Positions 18,701 through 32,613 are shown, counted from the first letter of the stretch. The stretch: DNA of 64,000 nucleotides from Pontibacillus marinus BH030004 = DSM 16465 (GCF_000425225.1 NZ_KE384332.1:59632-123631); one strand, 5' to 3'. Made by a program: numbers and translations. The notes: generated by a model not told the origin, from the sequence alone.

Positions 18701-20083
18701 ATGAATAAAAATGAAAAGATTTTAGATGTACGTGATGTACCCAATTGGCCAAAATGGTTAACTTTAAGCCTACAGCATTTATTCGCCATGTTTGGTGCTA
18801 CAATATTAGTTCCTTTCTTAACGAACTTATCACCAGCAGTTGCACTTGTTTCAAGTGGACTTGGCACACTTGCTTATTTACTCATTACAAAAGGTAGGGT
18901 ACCAGCTTATCTAGGGTCAAGCTTTGCTTTTATTGCTCCAATAACGGGGGCCATGTCTGCCGGGGGCGTAGAAGGTGCCATGGTAGGAAGTTTTCTAGCC
19001 GGATTGGTTTACGGACTTATATCAGTACTCATTCGCATGTTTGGATTAAACTGGCTTATGAAAATCTTACCTCCTATCGTAGTGGGGCCTGTCATCATCG
19101 TAATTGGGCTTTCACTTGCTTCTACTGCAGTTGATATGGCTTCAAATGATGCTGATGGAAATTATAGTTTAACTCACCTAATGATTGCACTTGTAACACT
19201 TGGTGTGACCATTATTGCTACGGTGTTTTTCAGAGGTTTCTTAAACATCATCCCAGTTCTTTTAGGAATAACAAGTGGTTATCTTTTAGCTCTTGGAATT
19301 GGATTGGTAGACGGATCTCAAGTGAAAGCGGAATGGATCGAGTTAACATCTGCTAGTGGAGTTGGAGAGTTTCTAACAGCACTTTTCCAAGTACCAGACT
19401 TTGTCATCCCATTTGCAGATTATAACCCGTTGAATGTCTTAACATTAAACATCGTAACGATCATGGTTCCGATTGCTTTTGTAACATTAGCTGAACATAC
19501 AGGAGATCAGATGGTTCTATCTAAGGTAGCAGGGCGTAACTTCTTAAAAGAACCTGGACTTCATCGCTCAATTGCGGGCGACGGTATTGCAACCATCATC
19601 GCTTCAATGCTTGGTGGACCACCAAATACAACCTATGGCGAAAATATTGGGGTATTAGCAATAACACGTGTATTCAGTGTGTTTGTCATCGGAGGAGCTG
19701 CAGTACTAGCTATACTGTTTGGCTTTACTGGAATTGTGACAGCAGTTATTTCAGCCATTCCAACAGCTGTTATGGGTGGTGTTTCCATTCTGCTATTCGG
19801 AATAATCGCATCTTCAGGCCTTCGAATGCTTACTGATAATCAGGTGGATTTAGGAGATAAGCGAAATTTAATTATCTCTTCTGTCATCCTTGTAGTTGGA
19901 ATTGGTGGAGCTTCTGTTAAAGTACCAGCTTTCAACCTTGACTTATCAGGTATGGCCTTAGCTGCCCTTATCGGTGTCATCCTTAACTTAGTCCTCCCAG
20001 GAAAAGAAAAAGGCTATGGCAATGGTAAGATGTTTGAAGAGAATGAAGAAATTAAAGAAAACGCAGAGGATTCTGCAGCATAA
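18701..20083 (+). CDS. pyrP: Uracil permease
   Basis: NCS2/UraA-type uracil:proton symporter, 460 residues with about 12-14 membrane segments. Typical features are the N-terminal WLTLSLQHLFAMFGATILVP, VALAEHTGD-like VTLAEHTGDQMV (about 265-276) and the substrate-site segment GGPPNTTYGENIGVLAITRV. ATG preceded by GGGAGGACG. Placed between two PyrR attenuators, so uptake is repressed by pyrimidine excess. Confidence 0.95.
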   Translation: MNKNEKILDVRDVPNWPKWLTLSLQHLFAMFGATILVPFLTNLSPAVALVSSGLGTLAYLLITKGRVPAYLGSSFAFIAPITGAMSAGGVEGAMVGSFLAGLVYGLISVLIRMFGLNWLMKILPPIVVGPVIIVIGLSLASTAVDMASNDADGNYSLTHLMIALVTLGVTIIATVFFRGFLNIIPVLLGITSGYLLALGIGLVDGSQVKAEWIELTSASGVGEFLTALFQVPDFVIPFADYNPLNVLTLNIVTIMVPIAFVTLAEHTGDQMVLSKVAGRNFLKEPGLHRSIAGDGIATIIASMLGGPPNTTYGENIGVLAITRVFSVFVIGGAAVLAILFGFTGIVTAVISAIPTAVMGGVSILLFGIIASSGLRMLTDNQVDLGDKRNLIISSVILVVGIGGASVKVPAFNLDLSGMALAALIGVILNLVLPGKEKGYGNGKMFEENEEIKENAEDSAA

Positions 20084-20098
20084 ATGACTCGAAAGACA

Positions 20099-20220
20099 CG
20101 TTTTAATAAAGTCCCGTGAGGCTTTAAAGGGTGTTCGGTTCGACATGTTTGACGTACCCAATTTTAGGGGGCCGAGAACTGTACCAGCACTCTTTTAAGC
20201 AAAGGGTGCTGGTTTTTTTA
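20099..20220 (+). promoter_or_regulatory. PyrR-dependent attenuator 3 (pyrP-pyrB)
   Basis: Binding loop AAAGTCCCGTGAGGCTTTAA at about 20108-20127 and terminator ACCAGCACTCTTT/AAAGGGTGCTGGT with T run at 20183-20220. It controls the eight biosynthetic genes that follow. Confidence 0.88.
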
Positions 20221-20247
20221 TAGTCAAAAAAGAGAGGAGAGCTAGCT

Positions 20248-21165
20248 TTGAATCATATCCTTCGCATGTGTGACCTAACAGATGAAGATCTCTATAGATT
20301 GTTCGATAAAGCAGACAAAGCAAAAGAAAACAAGATTCATGTACAACAAGCATTTGTAGCGAACCTATTTTTTGAGCCAAGTACGAGAACGAAAATGAGT
20401 TTTGAAGTAGCGGAAAAAAAGCTTGGACTTGAAACACTCGATTTCACTTCTGAATCTTCAAGTGTTCAAAAAGGAGAGTCTCTTTACGATACCGTTCGAA
20501 CATTTGAAGCACTAGGAGCAAATGCAGTTGTGATCAGGCATGAAAAAGAAAATTACTACGATGATCTACTAGAGGGTGTTTCCATACCAATCATTAATGG
20601 AGGAGATGGAAAAGGTGAACATCCAACACAAAGCTTGCTTGACCTTTACACGATATATCAAGAATATGGTTATTTTGAAGGACTAACGGTTGTAATAGCA
20701 GGAGATATCAAACATAGCCGAGTAGCAAGATCAAACGCCTATATCCTTAACCGTCTAGGAGCAAACGTTTCCTTCACAGGACCTGAAAGTTGGCAGGATG
20801 AAAGTCTAGTTTTTCCATACCTTCCTATAGATGAGGCTGTGGAACAGTGTGATGTCCTCATGATGTTGCGCATCCAAGAAGAACGTCATCAAAATCGTAT
20901 CAACAACCAACAAGGTTACCTACAACAATTTGGTTTAACAGTAGATAGAGAAAAAAGAATGAAGCACAAAAGTATTATTTTACATCCAGCTCCAGTCAAC
21001 AGAGGAGTTGAAATAGCAAGTGAGTTGGTTGAATGTAGCCGATCACGTATTTTTCAACAGATGTCTAATGGTGTGTACATTCGAATGGCTGCTTTAGAAC
21101 ATGTATTAAGAGGAGGAACTGAAAATGAAAAAACTACTGAAACAAGCACGCATCTTTCAAGGTAA
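20248..21165 (+). CDS. pyrB: Aspartate carbamoyltransferase catalytic subunit
   Basis: Condenses carbamoyl phosphate with aspartate, the first committed step of UMP synthesis. The carbamoyl-phosphate site [13 protein letters not shown] (about residues 44-56) and [11 protein letters not shown] (about 128-138) are intact. 305 residues, a PyrI-independent Bacillus-type enzyme. TTG start with GAGAGGAGA upstream. The last 41 bases overlap the start of pyrC. Confidence 0.95.
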   Translation: MNHILRMCDLTDEDLYRLFDKADKAKENKIHVQQAFVANLFFEPSTRTKMSFEVAEKKLGLETLDFTSESSSVQKGESLYDTVRTFEALGANAVVIRHEKENYYDDLLEGVSIPIINGGDGKGEHPTQSLLDLYTIYQEYGYFEGLTVVIAGDIKHSRVARSNAYILNRLGANVSFTGPESWQDESLVFPYLPIDEAVEQCDVLMMLRIQEERHQNRINNQQGYLQQFGLTVDREKRMKHKSIILHPAPVNRGVEIASELVECSRSRIFQQMSNGVYIRMAALEHVLRGGTENEKTTETSTHLSR

Positions 21166-22420
21166 TGAATTCGTTGAGACGAATGTCCTGGTAGAAGATG
21201 ATCGAGTTCAAGCTTTTACGAATGATGAGCCAGAAGTGGATGAGATCATCTACTGTGAGGGGAACCTTTTATCACCAGGTTTTGTTGATATTCATGTCCA
21301 CCTACGTGAGCCAGGTGGCGAAGCAAAAGAAACCATATCTACTGGCACAGCAGCTGCTGCACGCGGGGGATTTACAACCGTTTGTGCTATGCCAAATACA
21401 CGTCCGGTACCTGATAGTGAAGAAAATATGCAACATGTGCTAGATCGAATTCAAGAAGATGCAAACGTAAGAGTTTTACCATACGCCTCCATTACAACGA
21501 GGCAGCTTGGTCAGGAACTTACACCGATGGCTACACTACAACAAATGGGAGCAGTCGCTTTTACAGATGATGGGGTAGGCGTTCAATCAGCGGGCATGAT
21601 GCTTGAGGCGATGAAAACCGCTTCTTCTTTAAATGCTTCAGTTGTTGCTCACTGTGAAGATAACTCTCTTATTCAAGGTGGCGTGATACACCAAGGCGAA
21701 GCAAGTAAGCGTCTTAATGTACCTGGAATTCCATCAATATGTGAATCTGTTCAAATTGCTAGAGACGTACTATTGGCTGAAGCTACAGGCTGTCACTATC
21801 ACGTTTGTCACGTGAGTACGAAAGAGTCTGTGCGTGTCATCCGTGATGCTAAAAAAGCAGGAATTCCTGTAACGGCAGAAGTAACTCCGCATCACCTTCT
21901 TTTAACGGAAGATGATGTAGAAGCGGACAATGCGATGTTTAAAATGAATCCTCCGTTACGCTCGAAAGAGGATCGTGAGGCATTAATCGAAGGGTTGCTT
22001 GATGGAACCATTGATTGCATTGCGACGGATCACGCTCCACATACAGAGGAGGAAAAGCAAGAAGGATTACTCAAATCTCCTTTTGGCATTGTAGGATTTG
22101 AAACAGCATTCTCCCTACTGCATACACACTTGGTTCAAAAGGACATTTGCAGCCTAAAAACACTGCTCGACTGGCTAACAGTCAAACCAGCAAACGTATT
22201 CAATCTACCATACGGAAAGCTTGAAGAAGGTACTACAGCGGATTTGGTATTAATAGATTTAGAGAAAAACGTAAACGTAGATCGACAGCAATTTTTATCA
22301 AAAGGAAAAAACACGCCTTTCCATGGATGGGATGTTACAGGAGTACCACTATGGACTATGGTTGCAGGTGAATTTGTATGGGAGGGATCATCAAATGAAA
22401 ACACGTCAACTCGTGCTTGA
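21125..22420 (+). CDS. pyrC: Dihydroorotase
   Basis: Class I zinc amidohydrolase closing carbamoyl-aspartate to dihydroorotate. The metal motif [12 protein letters not shown] (about 55-66), [10 protein letters not shown], the metal histidines in VAHCEDNS and [11 protein letters not shown], and ATDHAPHT are present. 431 residues. The ATG at 21125 has AGAGGAGGAACTG upstream, inside pyrB, so the two genes overlap by 41 bases. Confidence 0.95.
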   Translation: MKKLLKQARIFQGNEFVETNVLVEDDRVQAFTNDEPEVDEIIYCEGNLLSPGFVDIHVHLREPGGEAKETISTGTAAAARGGFTTVCAMPNTRPVPDSEENMQHVLDRIQEDANVRVLPYASITTRQLGQELTPMATLQQMGAVAFTDDGVGVQSAGMMLEAMKTASSLNASVVAHCEDNSLIQGGVIHQGEASKRLNVPGIPSICESVQIARDVLLAEATGCHYHVCHVSTKESVRVIRDAKKAGIPVTAEVTPHHLLLTEDDVEADNAMFKMNPPLRSKEDREALIEGLLDGTIDCIATDHAPHTEEEKQEGLLKSPFGIVGFETAFSLLHTHLVQKDICSLKTLLDWLTVKPANVFNLPYGKLEEGTTADLVLIDLEKNVNVDRQQFLSKGKNTPFHGWDVTGVPLWTMVAGEFVWEGSSNENTSTRA

Positions 22421-23504
22421 AGACGGAACAACATTTATCGGAAACGCAATAGGAAGTGAGGAAGAATCATTTGGAGAAGTAGTATTTAATACAGGAATGA
22501 CAGGCTATCAGGAAATCATTTCAGACCCATCTTATTGTGGACAGATCGTTACATTAACGTATCCGATGATCGGTAACTATGGAATAAATCGAGAAGATTT
22601 CGAGTCCATTGATCCTTCTATTAATGGCCTTGTGGTAAGAGAAGCATGTTCAACTCCAAGTAATTTTCGCTCGCAGGAATCCTTGGATACATTTTTAAAA
22701 GCTAAAAACATTCCTGGAATTAGTGGGATTGATACAAGAAAACTCACAAAAGTTCTACGCAAACATGGGACGATGAAAGGGATGTTCACAGCTGTAGACC
22801 GATCTGTTGAAGAGGTAGTAGCTGAACTGCAAGAGCGTCCTTTACGAAAAGATCAAGTCTCTATGGTATCCACGATCAAACCTTATGTTGTACCAGGCAG
22901 AGGTGAGCGCATTGTACTCGTCGATTACGGAATGAAGCATGGGATTTTAAGAGAGTTAACCAAGCGCAATTGTCACATTACCGTAGTCCCTTATCATACA
23001 TCAGCTGAAGAGATTCTTCACTTAAATCCAGATGGCGTTATGCTTTCGAACGGACCTGGAGATCCGAAAGATGTGCAGGAAGCAATTGAAATGTTGAAAG
23101 GGATTATTGGGAAGATCCCACTCTTTGGTATTTGTTTAGGTCACCAGCTTTTCGCCTTAGCTTGTGGAGCAAATACAAGCAAGATGAAGTTTGGACACAG
23201 AGGTTCGAACCATCCTGTGAAAGACCATGCAACTGGAAGAGTTTATATGACATCTCAAAACCATGGGTATGCAGTTGATGAAACGTCTTTACAATCTACT
23301 CCTCTTATTTCAACTCAATATGCTTTGAACGATGGAAGTGTAGAAGGGTTAAGGCATAAAGAGTATGATGCTTTTTCTGTACAATATCATCCTGAAAGTG
23401 CACCAGGACCTGAAGACTCTAACAACTTATTTGATGAATTTCTCAACATGATTCAAACGAACATTAGAAGGGAGCGAGAAGCATGCCGAAGCGTACAGAT
23501 ATAA
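22395..23504 (+). CDS. pyrAA: Carbamoyl-phosphate synthase, pyrimidine-specific, small subunit
   Basis: Glutaminase subunit supplying ammonia to the large subunit. The class I amidotransferase nucleophile is in [11 protein letters not shown], with the His/Glu pair in [11 protein letters not shown]. The ATG at 22395 gives [14 protein letters not shown], fitting the family; it overlaps pyrC by 26 bases and has GGAGGG at 22381-22386. 369 residues. Also known as carA. Overlaps pyrAB by 22 bases. Confidence 0.95.
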   Translation: MKTRQLVLEDGTTFIGNAIGSEEESFGEVVFNTGMTGYQEIISDPSYCGQIVTLTYPMIGNYGINREDFESIDPSINGLVVREACSTPSNFRSQESLDTFLKAKNIPGISGIDTRKLTKVLRKHGTMKGMFTAVDRSVEEVVAELQERPLRKDQVSMVSTIKPYVVPGRGERIVLVDYGMKHGILRELTKRNCHITVVPYHTSAEEILHLNPDGVMLSNGPGDPKDVQEAIEMLKGIIGKIPLFGICLGHQLFALACGANTSKMKFGHRGSNHPVKDHATGRVYMTSQNHGYAVDETSLQSTPLISTQYALNDGSVEGLRHKEYDAFSVQYHPESAPGPEDSNNLFDEFLNMIQTNIRREREACRSVQI

Positions 23505-26500
23505 ACAAAATTCTAGTAATAGGATCAGGACCCATCATTATAGGCCAAGCTGCTGAATTCGACTATTCTGGAACACAAGCTTGCCAATCATTAAAAGAAG
23601 AAGGATTTGAAGTTATTTTAGCCAACTCCAACCCAGCGACGATCATGACGGATCAGACGATTGCAGATGAAGTGTATATGGAACCATTAACCGTAGACTT
23701 CTTAGCCAAAATTATTCGTAAAGAAAATCCGGATGCTCTTCTACCTACCCTAGGAGGACAGACAGGATTAAATCTTGCTGTTGAATTGGAGGAAGCTGGT
23801 GTACTTAACGAATTCAACGTAGAATTACTCGGAACTTCTTTAAGTGCCATCCAACAAGCTGAGGATCGTGAAAAATTCCGCTCTCTTATGGGTAAATTAA
23901 ATGAACCTGTTCCAGATAGTACGATTGTAAGTACGGTAGAAGAGGCAGTGCATTTTGCAGATGATATTGGCTACCCAGTGATTGTTCGTCCGGCTTACAC
24001 AATGGGGGGCACAGGTGGTGGAATGTGTTACTCAGAAGAAGAGTTACGAAACATTGCCGCTAGCGGTTTGCATTTATCTCCTGTTCAACAATGTTTAATC
24101 GAGAAAAACATTGCTGGTTTTAAGGAAATTGAATACGAAGTGATGCGTGATAAACAAGATCATGCGATTGTTGTATGTAACATGGAAAACTTCGACCCTG
24201 TTGGTATTCATACTGGGGACTCTGTGGTTGTTGCTCCGAGTCAGACGCTTAGCGACCGTGAGTATCAGTTGCTTCGTAATGCATCCTTAAAAATCATTCG
24301 CGCTCTTGAGATAGAAGGAGGATGTAACGTTCAGTTAGCCATAGATCCTCACAGTTTTCAATATTACATTATTGAAGTAAACCCAAGGGTAAGTCGTTCA
24401 TCTGCACTAGCTTCAAAAGCAACTGGTTATCCAATTGCGAAAATCGCTGCAAAGATTGCGGTTGGCTTGACGCTTGATGAAATGAAAAACCCAGTTACAG
24501 AACAAACGTATGCATGCTTTGAACCTGCACTTGACTATATCGTAACCAAAATTCCTCGTTGGCCTTTTGATAAGTTCATTCAGGGCCACCGTGTATTAGG
24601 AACACAGATGAAAGCAACAGGGGAAGTTATGGCGATTGGAAGATCCTTTGAAGAGTCCCTTCTAAAAGCCGTAAGATCACTTGAGATTGGAACAGAAGAA
24701 CTTTATATCGAAGAAATGAAAGAGCTTAGCAAAGAAGAAATGGAGTATCGTCTTCAAAAAGCAGATGATGAGCGTCTGTTTGTTATTGCTGAAGCATTCA
24801 GAAGAGGGTACTCTGTTGAGCAAGTGGTAAATCTTACACAAATCGATCTATTCTTCCTTACAAAAATTCATGCGTTAATCGCACTTGAGAATGAGTTAAG
24901 TGAAAATCAATGGGATCCACACCTCCTTAAACTCGCGAAAGAAAAGGGCTTATCAGACGTTACGTTGGCAAGACTATGGAACACAACTGAAGATGAAGTC
25001 TATGATTATAGAAAAAATCAAATGTGCTCTCCTGTCTATAAAATGGTGGACACATGTGCTGCGGAATTTGAATCTACCACACCTTACTTCTACAGCACGT
25101 ATGAAGAAGAAAATGAAGCAGAGAGATCATCACGTGAAAAAGTACTTGTATTGGGTTCTGGACCGATTCGAATTGGGCAAGGAGTAGAGTTTGACTATGC
25201 TACAGTCCATTCTGTTCTTGCATTAAAAGAAGCGGGTTATGAAGCCATTATCATGAATAACAACCCAGAAACGGTATCTACAGACTTTAGTATTTCTGAC
25301 AAGCTTTACTTTGAGCCACTTAGTCTGGAAGATGTTATGCATGTTGTCGAAAATGAACAACCAATGGGCGTCATCGTCCAGTTTGGTGGTCAAACCGCTA
25401 TCAACCTTGCAGATGGCCTAGCAAGAAGAGGTGTGAAATTACTGGGTACTTCTCTTGAAGCGATTGATCGATCAGAGGATAGAGATAAATTTGAACACAC
25501 ACTTTCTAAAATTGGTGTACCTCAACCACAAGGCGTCACAGCTACAAGTACAGAAGAAGCTATTGAAACATCCGAATGCTTAGGCTTCCCGCTTGTCGTA
25601 CGACCATCCTATGTCCTGGGTGGTAGAGCGATGGAGATTGTTTATGACAAAGATGAGCTTAAACGATACATGGCTGAAGCGGTACGGGTTCATGCTGATC
25701 ATCCGGTCTTAATTGACCGCTACATGACTGGGATTGAAATCGAAGTAGATGCGATTAGTGACGGTGAAACAGTAGTGATCCCTGGAGTTATGGAACATAT
25801 CGAGCGTGCTGGTGTTCACTCAGGTGACTCAATTGCTGTATATCCAACGCAAAGAATTTCTCCTGAAATGAAACAACGTTGTGTAGATTACACCGTACGA
25901 ATTGCAAAAGAATTAGGCATAAAAGGACTCATTAATATTCAATTTGTTCTTCATAACAATGAAATTTATGTACTTGAAGTGAATCCAAGATCAAGTCGTA
26001 CAGTTCCTTTCTTAAGTAAGATCACAGGTGTAACGATGGCTAATCTAGCAACCAAAGTAATATTAGGAAACAAACTAACGGATTTAGGTCTACAAGACGG
26101 AATATTACCAGAACCAGATGATGTTTTTGTAAAAGTGCCTGTATTCTCTTTTGATAAATTACGCAGTGTAGACACCTATCTTGGACCTGAAATGAAATCT
26201 ACAGGTGAAGTAATTGGTCGAGATGTAACCTTAGAAAAAGCATTATATAAAGGACTAACAGCTTCAGGTATTCATATTCCAACTGCAGGATCAGTCTTAT
26301 TAACGATTGCAGACCAGGATAAAAGTGAGCTGTTAGAGATTGCTAAACGTTTCCATCAGTTAGGATTTAACCTATATGCGACAGAAGGTACAGGACAAGT
26401 GATATCCGATGAAGGACTTCCAATTAATATTGTCGATAAAATTGGAGAAGGAGACTATACTGTTCTAGATGTGGTAGAAAACGAAACCGTCCAATTTGTT

Positions 26501-26679
26501 GTAAATACGTTAACAAATGGTACACAACCTCGTACTGATGGATTCCGCATTCGACGTGAATCCGTTGAACATGGCATCCCTTGCTTAACATCTCTTGATA
26601 CAGCACATGCCATTCTACGAGTGATTGAATCCATGACGTTTACGGCAAAATCAATGCCGAAACAAGAGGTAGGGGTACC

Positions 26680-26686
<7 letters not shown>
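23483..26686 (+). CDS. pyrAB: Carbamoyl-phosphate synthase, pyrimidine-specific, large subunit
   Basis: 1067 residues with the duplicated ATP-grasp architecture: first half beginning [22 protein letters not shown], second half [21 protein letters not shown] (about residue 553), each with its own ATP-grasp motifs ([19 protein letters not shown] and [17 protein letters not shown]). The C-terminal MGS-like allosteric domain is at about 930-1060. ATG with AAGGGAGCG upstream inside pyrAA. Also known as carB. Confidence 0.96.
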
Positions 26687-29100
<2,414 letters not shown>

Positions 29101-29749
29101 TATTCATGCATTGCAATTAAGCCCTAAGAAACCTTTCCAGTGGTCATCAGGAATCCTTTCACCTGTTTATTGTGATAATCGGTTAGTGATGAGCTATGTG
29201 GATGTACGTAAAACTGTCACTAGAGAACTGTCTAATAAAATAAAAGAAGATTTCCCTGAAGTAGAAGTTATCGCTGGTTGTGCCACAGCAGGCATTCCTC
29301 ATGCTGCTTTCGTTGCCGAACAGTTGAATTTGCCAATGGTATATGTACGTGATAAGGCAAAAAGTCACGGTAAACAAAATCGAATTGAAGGGCATATAGA
29401 AGAGGGACAAAAAGCAGTGGTCATAGAAGACTTAATTTCCACTGGAAAAAGTTCTATTCAAGCAGCTAAAAGTTTACAAGATGAAGGCGTGAATGTTCTT
29501 GGAGTATCAGCAATCTTTACTTATGGATTGAAAAAAGCTGAGGAAGCTTTTAAACAAGAATCCCTTCCATATACAGCGTTAACAAACTTTGCTGAGCTAC
29601 TGACTTATATGTCAGATCATGGTCATTTGGATCTTAAGGAGAAAGAACGGCTCATGCAGTGGAGTGAAGATCCAAATGCATTTTCCTTAACATACCAGTC
29701 TTGAGAACCTTGCCATTCTCAGTAGGCAGGTGTACAATCATGACAAAGC

Positions 29750-30049
29750 ATGAATCCTAAAGGCAGTGATACGAAAATGTCCTTCAAAAGACAAGCTTTG
29801 ATTATGGTTGGAAATGCATTGATTGGATTATTTACATGTTATTTATATTTGTATTTTTGGATTGCATTTTCCTTTAATGGTTCGATCATTAGTATAGAAG
29901 CATTAGTGAGCCTGTTGATTTCTCTGTTAGTATTTGGAGTATTTAATGCTCTTGTGGTCAAAGAGCATAAAAAAGTAGGCTGGATCTATGCTCTCACTAC
30001 TTATATAGGAACCATCGCACTCTTTATTTTGATTTTTTCAGTTTCGTAA
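29750..30049 (+). CDS. Small hypothetical membrane protein
   Basis: About 99 residues with three predicted hydrophobic segments (roughly 15-37, 44-64 and 77-97) and a basic loop VKEHKKVGW between the second and third. No family is recognised. The start is uncertain: neither ATG 29750 nor ATG 29777 has a strong ribosome site. It lies 45 bases after pyrE and before a terminator, so it may be co-transcribed with pyr genes. Confidence 0.5.
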   Translation: MNPKGSDTKMSFKRQALIMVGNALIGLFTCYLYLYFWIAFSFNGSIISIEALVSLLISLLVFGVFNALVVKEHKKVGWIYALTTYIGTIALFILIFSVS

Positions 30050-30100
30050 TAGATATATATAATGATTAAGTTAATACGATATTATTCTAATTTATAGGAT

Positions 30101-30131
30101 ACCCAGAGTTCATTATGAGCTCTGGTTTTTT
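30101..30131 (+). terminator. Intrinsic terminator at the end of the pyr region
   Basis: CCAGAG/CTCTGG stem with TTCATTATGAG loop region and TTTTTT. Repeat copy 3 starts about 25 bases downstream. Confidence 0.75.
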
Positions 30132-30156
30132 ATTCTTTATAGTTTTGTATATTAAA

Positions 30157-30822
30157 TTATTCAACTATATGGCAGTAATATGGAAGAAAGCGTAGAGAGG
30201 TTCCGTTGCCAAATAGAGAGTTGGCGGGCTGGGAAATGGGTTGCTTTCCTGCGGACGAACTATCGAGCCTCCTCATCCTTGCGGGGTCTCGCTAGCCCGT
30301 TTGACCGCTGGAGTCAACCCATTTCCCATCCCACCTTGGCCGAATGTGACTAACGGAACCGCAGCGATATTGAGAAGTCGATGCTTACGGACATCTGTTC
30401 CGTTATTTTGAACTTTAAAGACATTTCGAGTGTCGTTACGGACATATGATACCTTATTTGTGACAAATTGGTCTTTTCCAAGGTGATTTAAAGCAAATAA
30501 CGGAATGAATGTCCGTAAGCTCTTCAAAGAAGTTAGATTAAGGTAAAATAACGGAACAAATGTCCGTATGGTTTAGAGCTCACACAACTAGGGTCCGTTA
30601 TTCCCCATAAACGCAAAGGGGTGAAGGAAACGGCAAACTCCCGCGATAGAAAGGGCGGACGAGATCCCGCAGAGAGCGTAGCGAATGAGGAAGCTCGGCC
30701 GGTCTTCCGCAGGAGTATTGCCGTTTCAATGAACCCCTTACTCTCTTTCCGGCAACGGAGCTCCACAGCAATTTATCTCGAACCCTAGTCTTCCACAATA
30801 GGGGGCTTTAATGGAAGATAAG
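30157..30822 (+). repeat. Composite structured repeat, copy 3 (~665 bases)
   Basis: Full-length relative of the 6627 copy, same orientation. Left-module arms are GGCTGGGAAATGGGTTG (30227-30243) and CAACCCATTTCCCATCC (30315-30331): several base pairs differ from copies 1 and 2, mostly with compensating changes. The middle block 30381-30600 is about 90% identical by eye to copy 1 and keeps all four inverted ACGGACA-type motifs. Right-module arms GAAACGGCAA (30627-30636)/TTGCCGTTTC (30718-30727). It ends ATCTCGAACCCTAGTCTTCC...GGGGGC. Sits between the pyr terminator and the rqcH terminator. Confidence 0.85.
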
Positions 30823-30837
30823 TCTAATAGCTCCGTA

Positions 30838-30872
30838 AAAAAGCAGTTCAATCATCGAGATTGAACTGCTTT
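30838..30872 (-). terminator. Intrinsic terminator of rqcH (minus strand)
   Basis: AAGCAGTTCAAT/ATTGAACTGCTT, 12 perfect pairs, with a six-T run when read on the minus strand, just after the rqcH stop codon. Confidence 0.85.
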
Positions 30873-30875
30873 GGT

Positions 30876-32582
30876 TTACGCTTTTAATGATCGAATGATC
30901 GATTCATCTGGTGTGACAAATAACGTTTTTTGGTTATCGTACGTTACAAAGCCAGGTTTGGCACCGCTTGGTTTTTTGACATGACGAATTTTCGTATAGT
31001 CGACCGGTACGGATGATGAGGCTTTGGATTTGCTAAAGTAGGCTGCTAATTGAGCTGCTTCTAAAAGGGTATCCTCACTCGGTTCGCTGCTGCGGATGAC
31101 AACGTGAGATCCAGGAATATCTTTTGTATGAAGCCATGTATCTTCTTTGTGAGCCATTTTGTTCGTAACGTATTCATTTTGTTTATTGTTTTTTCCGACC
31201 AGAATCGTTGTACCATCTGTTGACTGATACGTTTCTGGTTGAGGAACGTGAGGCTTTTTCTTTTTCTTCTTTTGTTCTGTTTTTGCTTTTAGGTATCCTT
31301 CTTCTCGCAATTCTTCGCGTATTTCTTCGATGTCTTCCTCACGAGCAGAATCAATTTGTTGGAGTAGCTGTTCGAAATATCGAATTTCTTGCTTTGCTTT
31401 CTCAATCTCTTGTAAAACCACTTCACCAGATTTCTTCATCTTTTGATACGTTTGGAAATAGCTTTGCGCATTTTCACTTGGCGATTTATTTGGGTTCAAC
31501 TCGATAGTGAGTTCCGATTGTTCAGGGTCGTAATAATCCACTACAGTAACCGACTCAGCACCAGGCTTTACTAGGTGCATATGAGCGGTGAGAAGTTCAC
31601 CGAATCGTTGATATTGATCAGCTTGTTCGGCTTTCTTTAAGGTTTCGTGGTGCTTCTTTATTTTACGTTCATTTTTATCTTTTTCATTTTTCATAAAGCG
31701 TGCTAAGTCACCGGCTTGTTGCTTCACTCGATCGCGTTCAGCTTTACCAGAATAATAAGCATCCAGCATAGCACTTACTGTTTCGAAAGTTTCAGGTTCA
31801 GCGCCTTTAGATTGCAATGGCACCACATAAAAAATTTCTTTAGGGTCACGGATAATTAAAGGTGTATATTCATGGTTGAGCAATATAGATTGAACATCTT
31901 CAAACACTTGCTTGTACTTTTCTGATGATCCGAGTCGTGCTCTATAAGCGATTTCAGTTGCGATCATGGGAGAGAAGCCCATTAGTATCCCCATAATTTG
32001 TTTGTCCATTTTACCAGCATTAAAATCAAGTTTTTTGACGAATTGTTCGCTTTCTAACTTGAGAGGATTCGTTTTTCCTTGCCCAGGTGGTAAAACGTAA
32101 GAATGGCCTGGCAGTAATGTTCGGTGTCGATTTTGAGCTGGGGAGATGTGTTTGATGCTGTCTAAAATCATCTCGCGCTCTTGATCTACGAGGAGAATAT
32201 TACTGTGTTTCCCCATAATTTCTACAACAAGTGTTTTGGTTTTTTCGTCACCAATTTCATCTTTTCCTCTAACGTTTATACGAATGATACGTTCCATTTC
32301 TTCTTGTTCGATGGATTCAATAAATCCACCGACTAAATGCTTACGCAGTAGCATACAAAACATTGGCGGTTCTTTTGGATTCTGAAAGCTCATATCTGTA
32401 ATGTGCATACGTGCATAGGAGGGATGGGCTGAGATTAATAAGGAATGATTTTTACCTCCGCTACGTACTGTAAATACAAGCTCTGTTTGTGTTGGTTGAT
32501 AGATCTTCATAATTCTTCCGGGAGTTAACGTCTGTTCTAATTCATGAGTTACCGCCCGGGTGACAACTCCATCAAATGACAT
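30876..32582 (-). CDS. rqcH: Ribosome quality control protein RqcH (NFACT family, YloA)
   Basis: Homologue of Rqc2/NEMF: binds 50S subunits obstructed by peptidyl-tRNA and directs C-terminal alanine tailing for degradation. 568 residues: NFACT-N (about 1-170), a HhH-like and coiled-coil region (about 280-440) and NFACT-R near the C terminus (NEYVTNKMAHKEDTWLHTKDIPGSHVVIRS). The start at 32582 (MSFDGVV) matches the family; 36 upstream codons are rejected. The Asp-Arg pair at 97-98 needed for function in B. subtilis reads Glu97-Arg98 here. Older annotations call it a fibronectin-binding protein. Confidence 0.92.
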   Translation of the reverse strand: MSFDGVVTRAVTHELEQTLTPGRIMKIYQPTQTELVFTVRSGGKNHSLLISAHPSYARMHITDMSFQNPKEPPMFCMLLRKHLVGGFIESIEQEEMERIIRINVRGKDEIGDEKTKTLVVEIMGKHSNILLVDQEREMILDSIKHISPAQNRHRTLLPGHSYVLPPGQGKTNPLKLESEQFVKKLDFNAGKMDKQIMGILMGFSPMIATEIAYRARLGSSEKYKQVFEDVQSILLNHEYTPLIIRDPKEIFYVVPLQSKGAEPETFETVSAMLDAYYSGKAERDRVKQQAGDLARFMKNEKDKNERKIKKHHETLKKAEQADQYQRFGELLTAHMHLVKPGAESVTVVDYYDPEQSELTIELNPNKSPSENAQSYFQTYQKMKKSGEVVLQEIEKAKQEIRYFEQLLQQIDSAREEDIEEIREELREEGYLKAKTEQKKKKKKPHVPQPETYQSTDGTTILVGKNNKQNEYVTNKMAHKEDTWLHTKDIPGSHVVIRSSEPSEDTLLEAAQLAAYFSKSKASSSVPVDYTKIRHVKKPSGAKPGFVTYDNQKTLFVTPDESIIRSLKA

Positions 32583-32604
32583 GGTAATCACCTCGCAATT
32601 ATCC

Positions 32605-32613
32605 ATTATAGCA
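32605..32613 (-). promoter_or_regulatory. Extended -10 promoter candidate of rqcH
   Basis: On the minus strand TGCTATAAT forms an extended -10, 23 bases before the rqcH ATG, with no good -35 hexamer at 17-base spacing. The start site would fall just upstream of the ribosome site GAGGTGATT. Confidence 0.4.
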
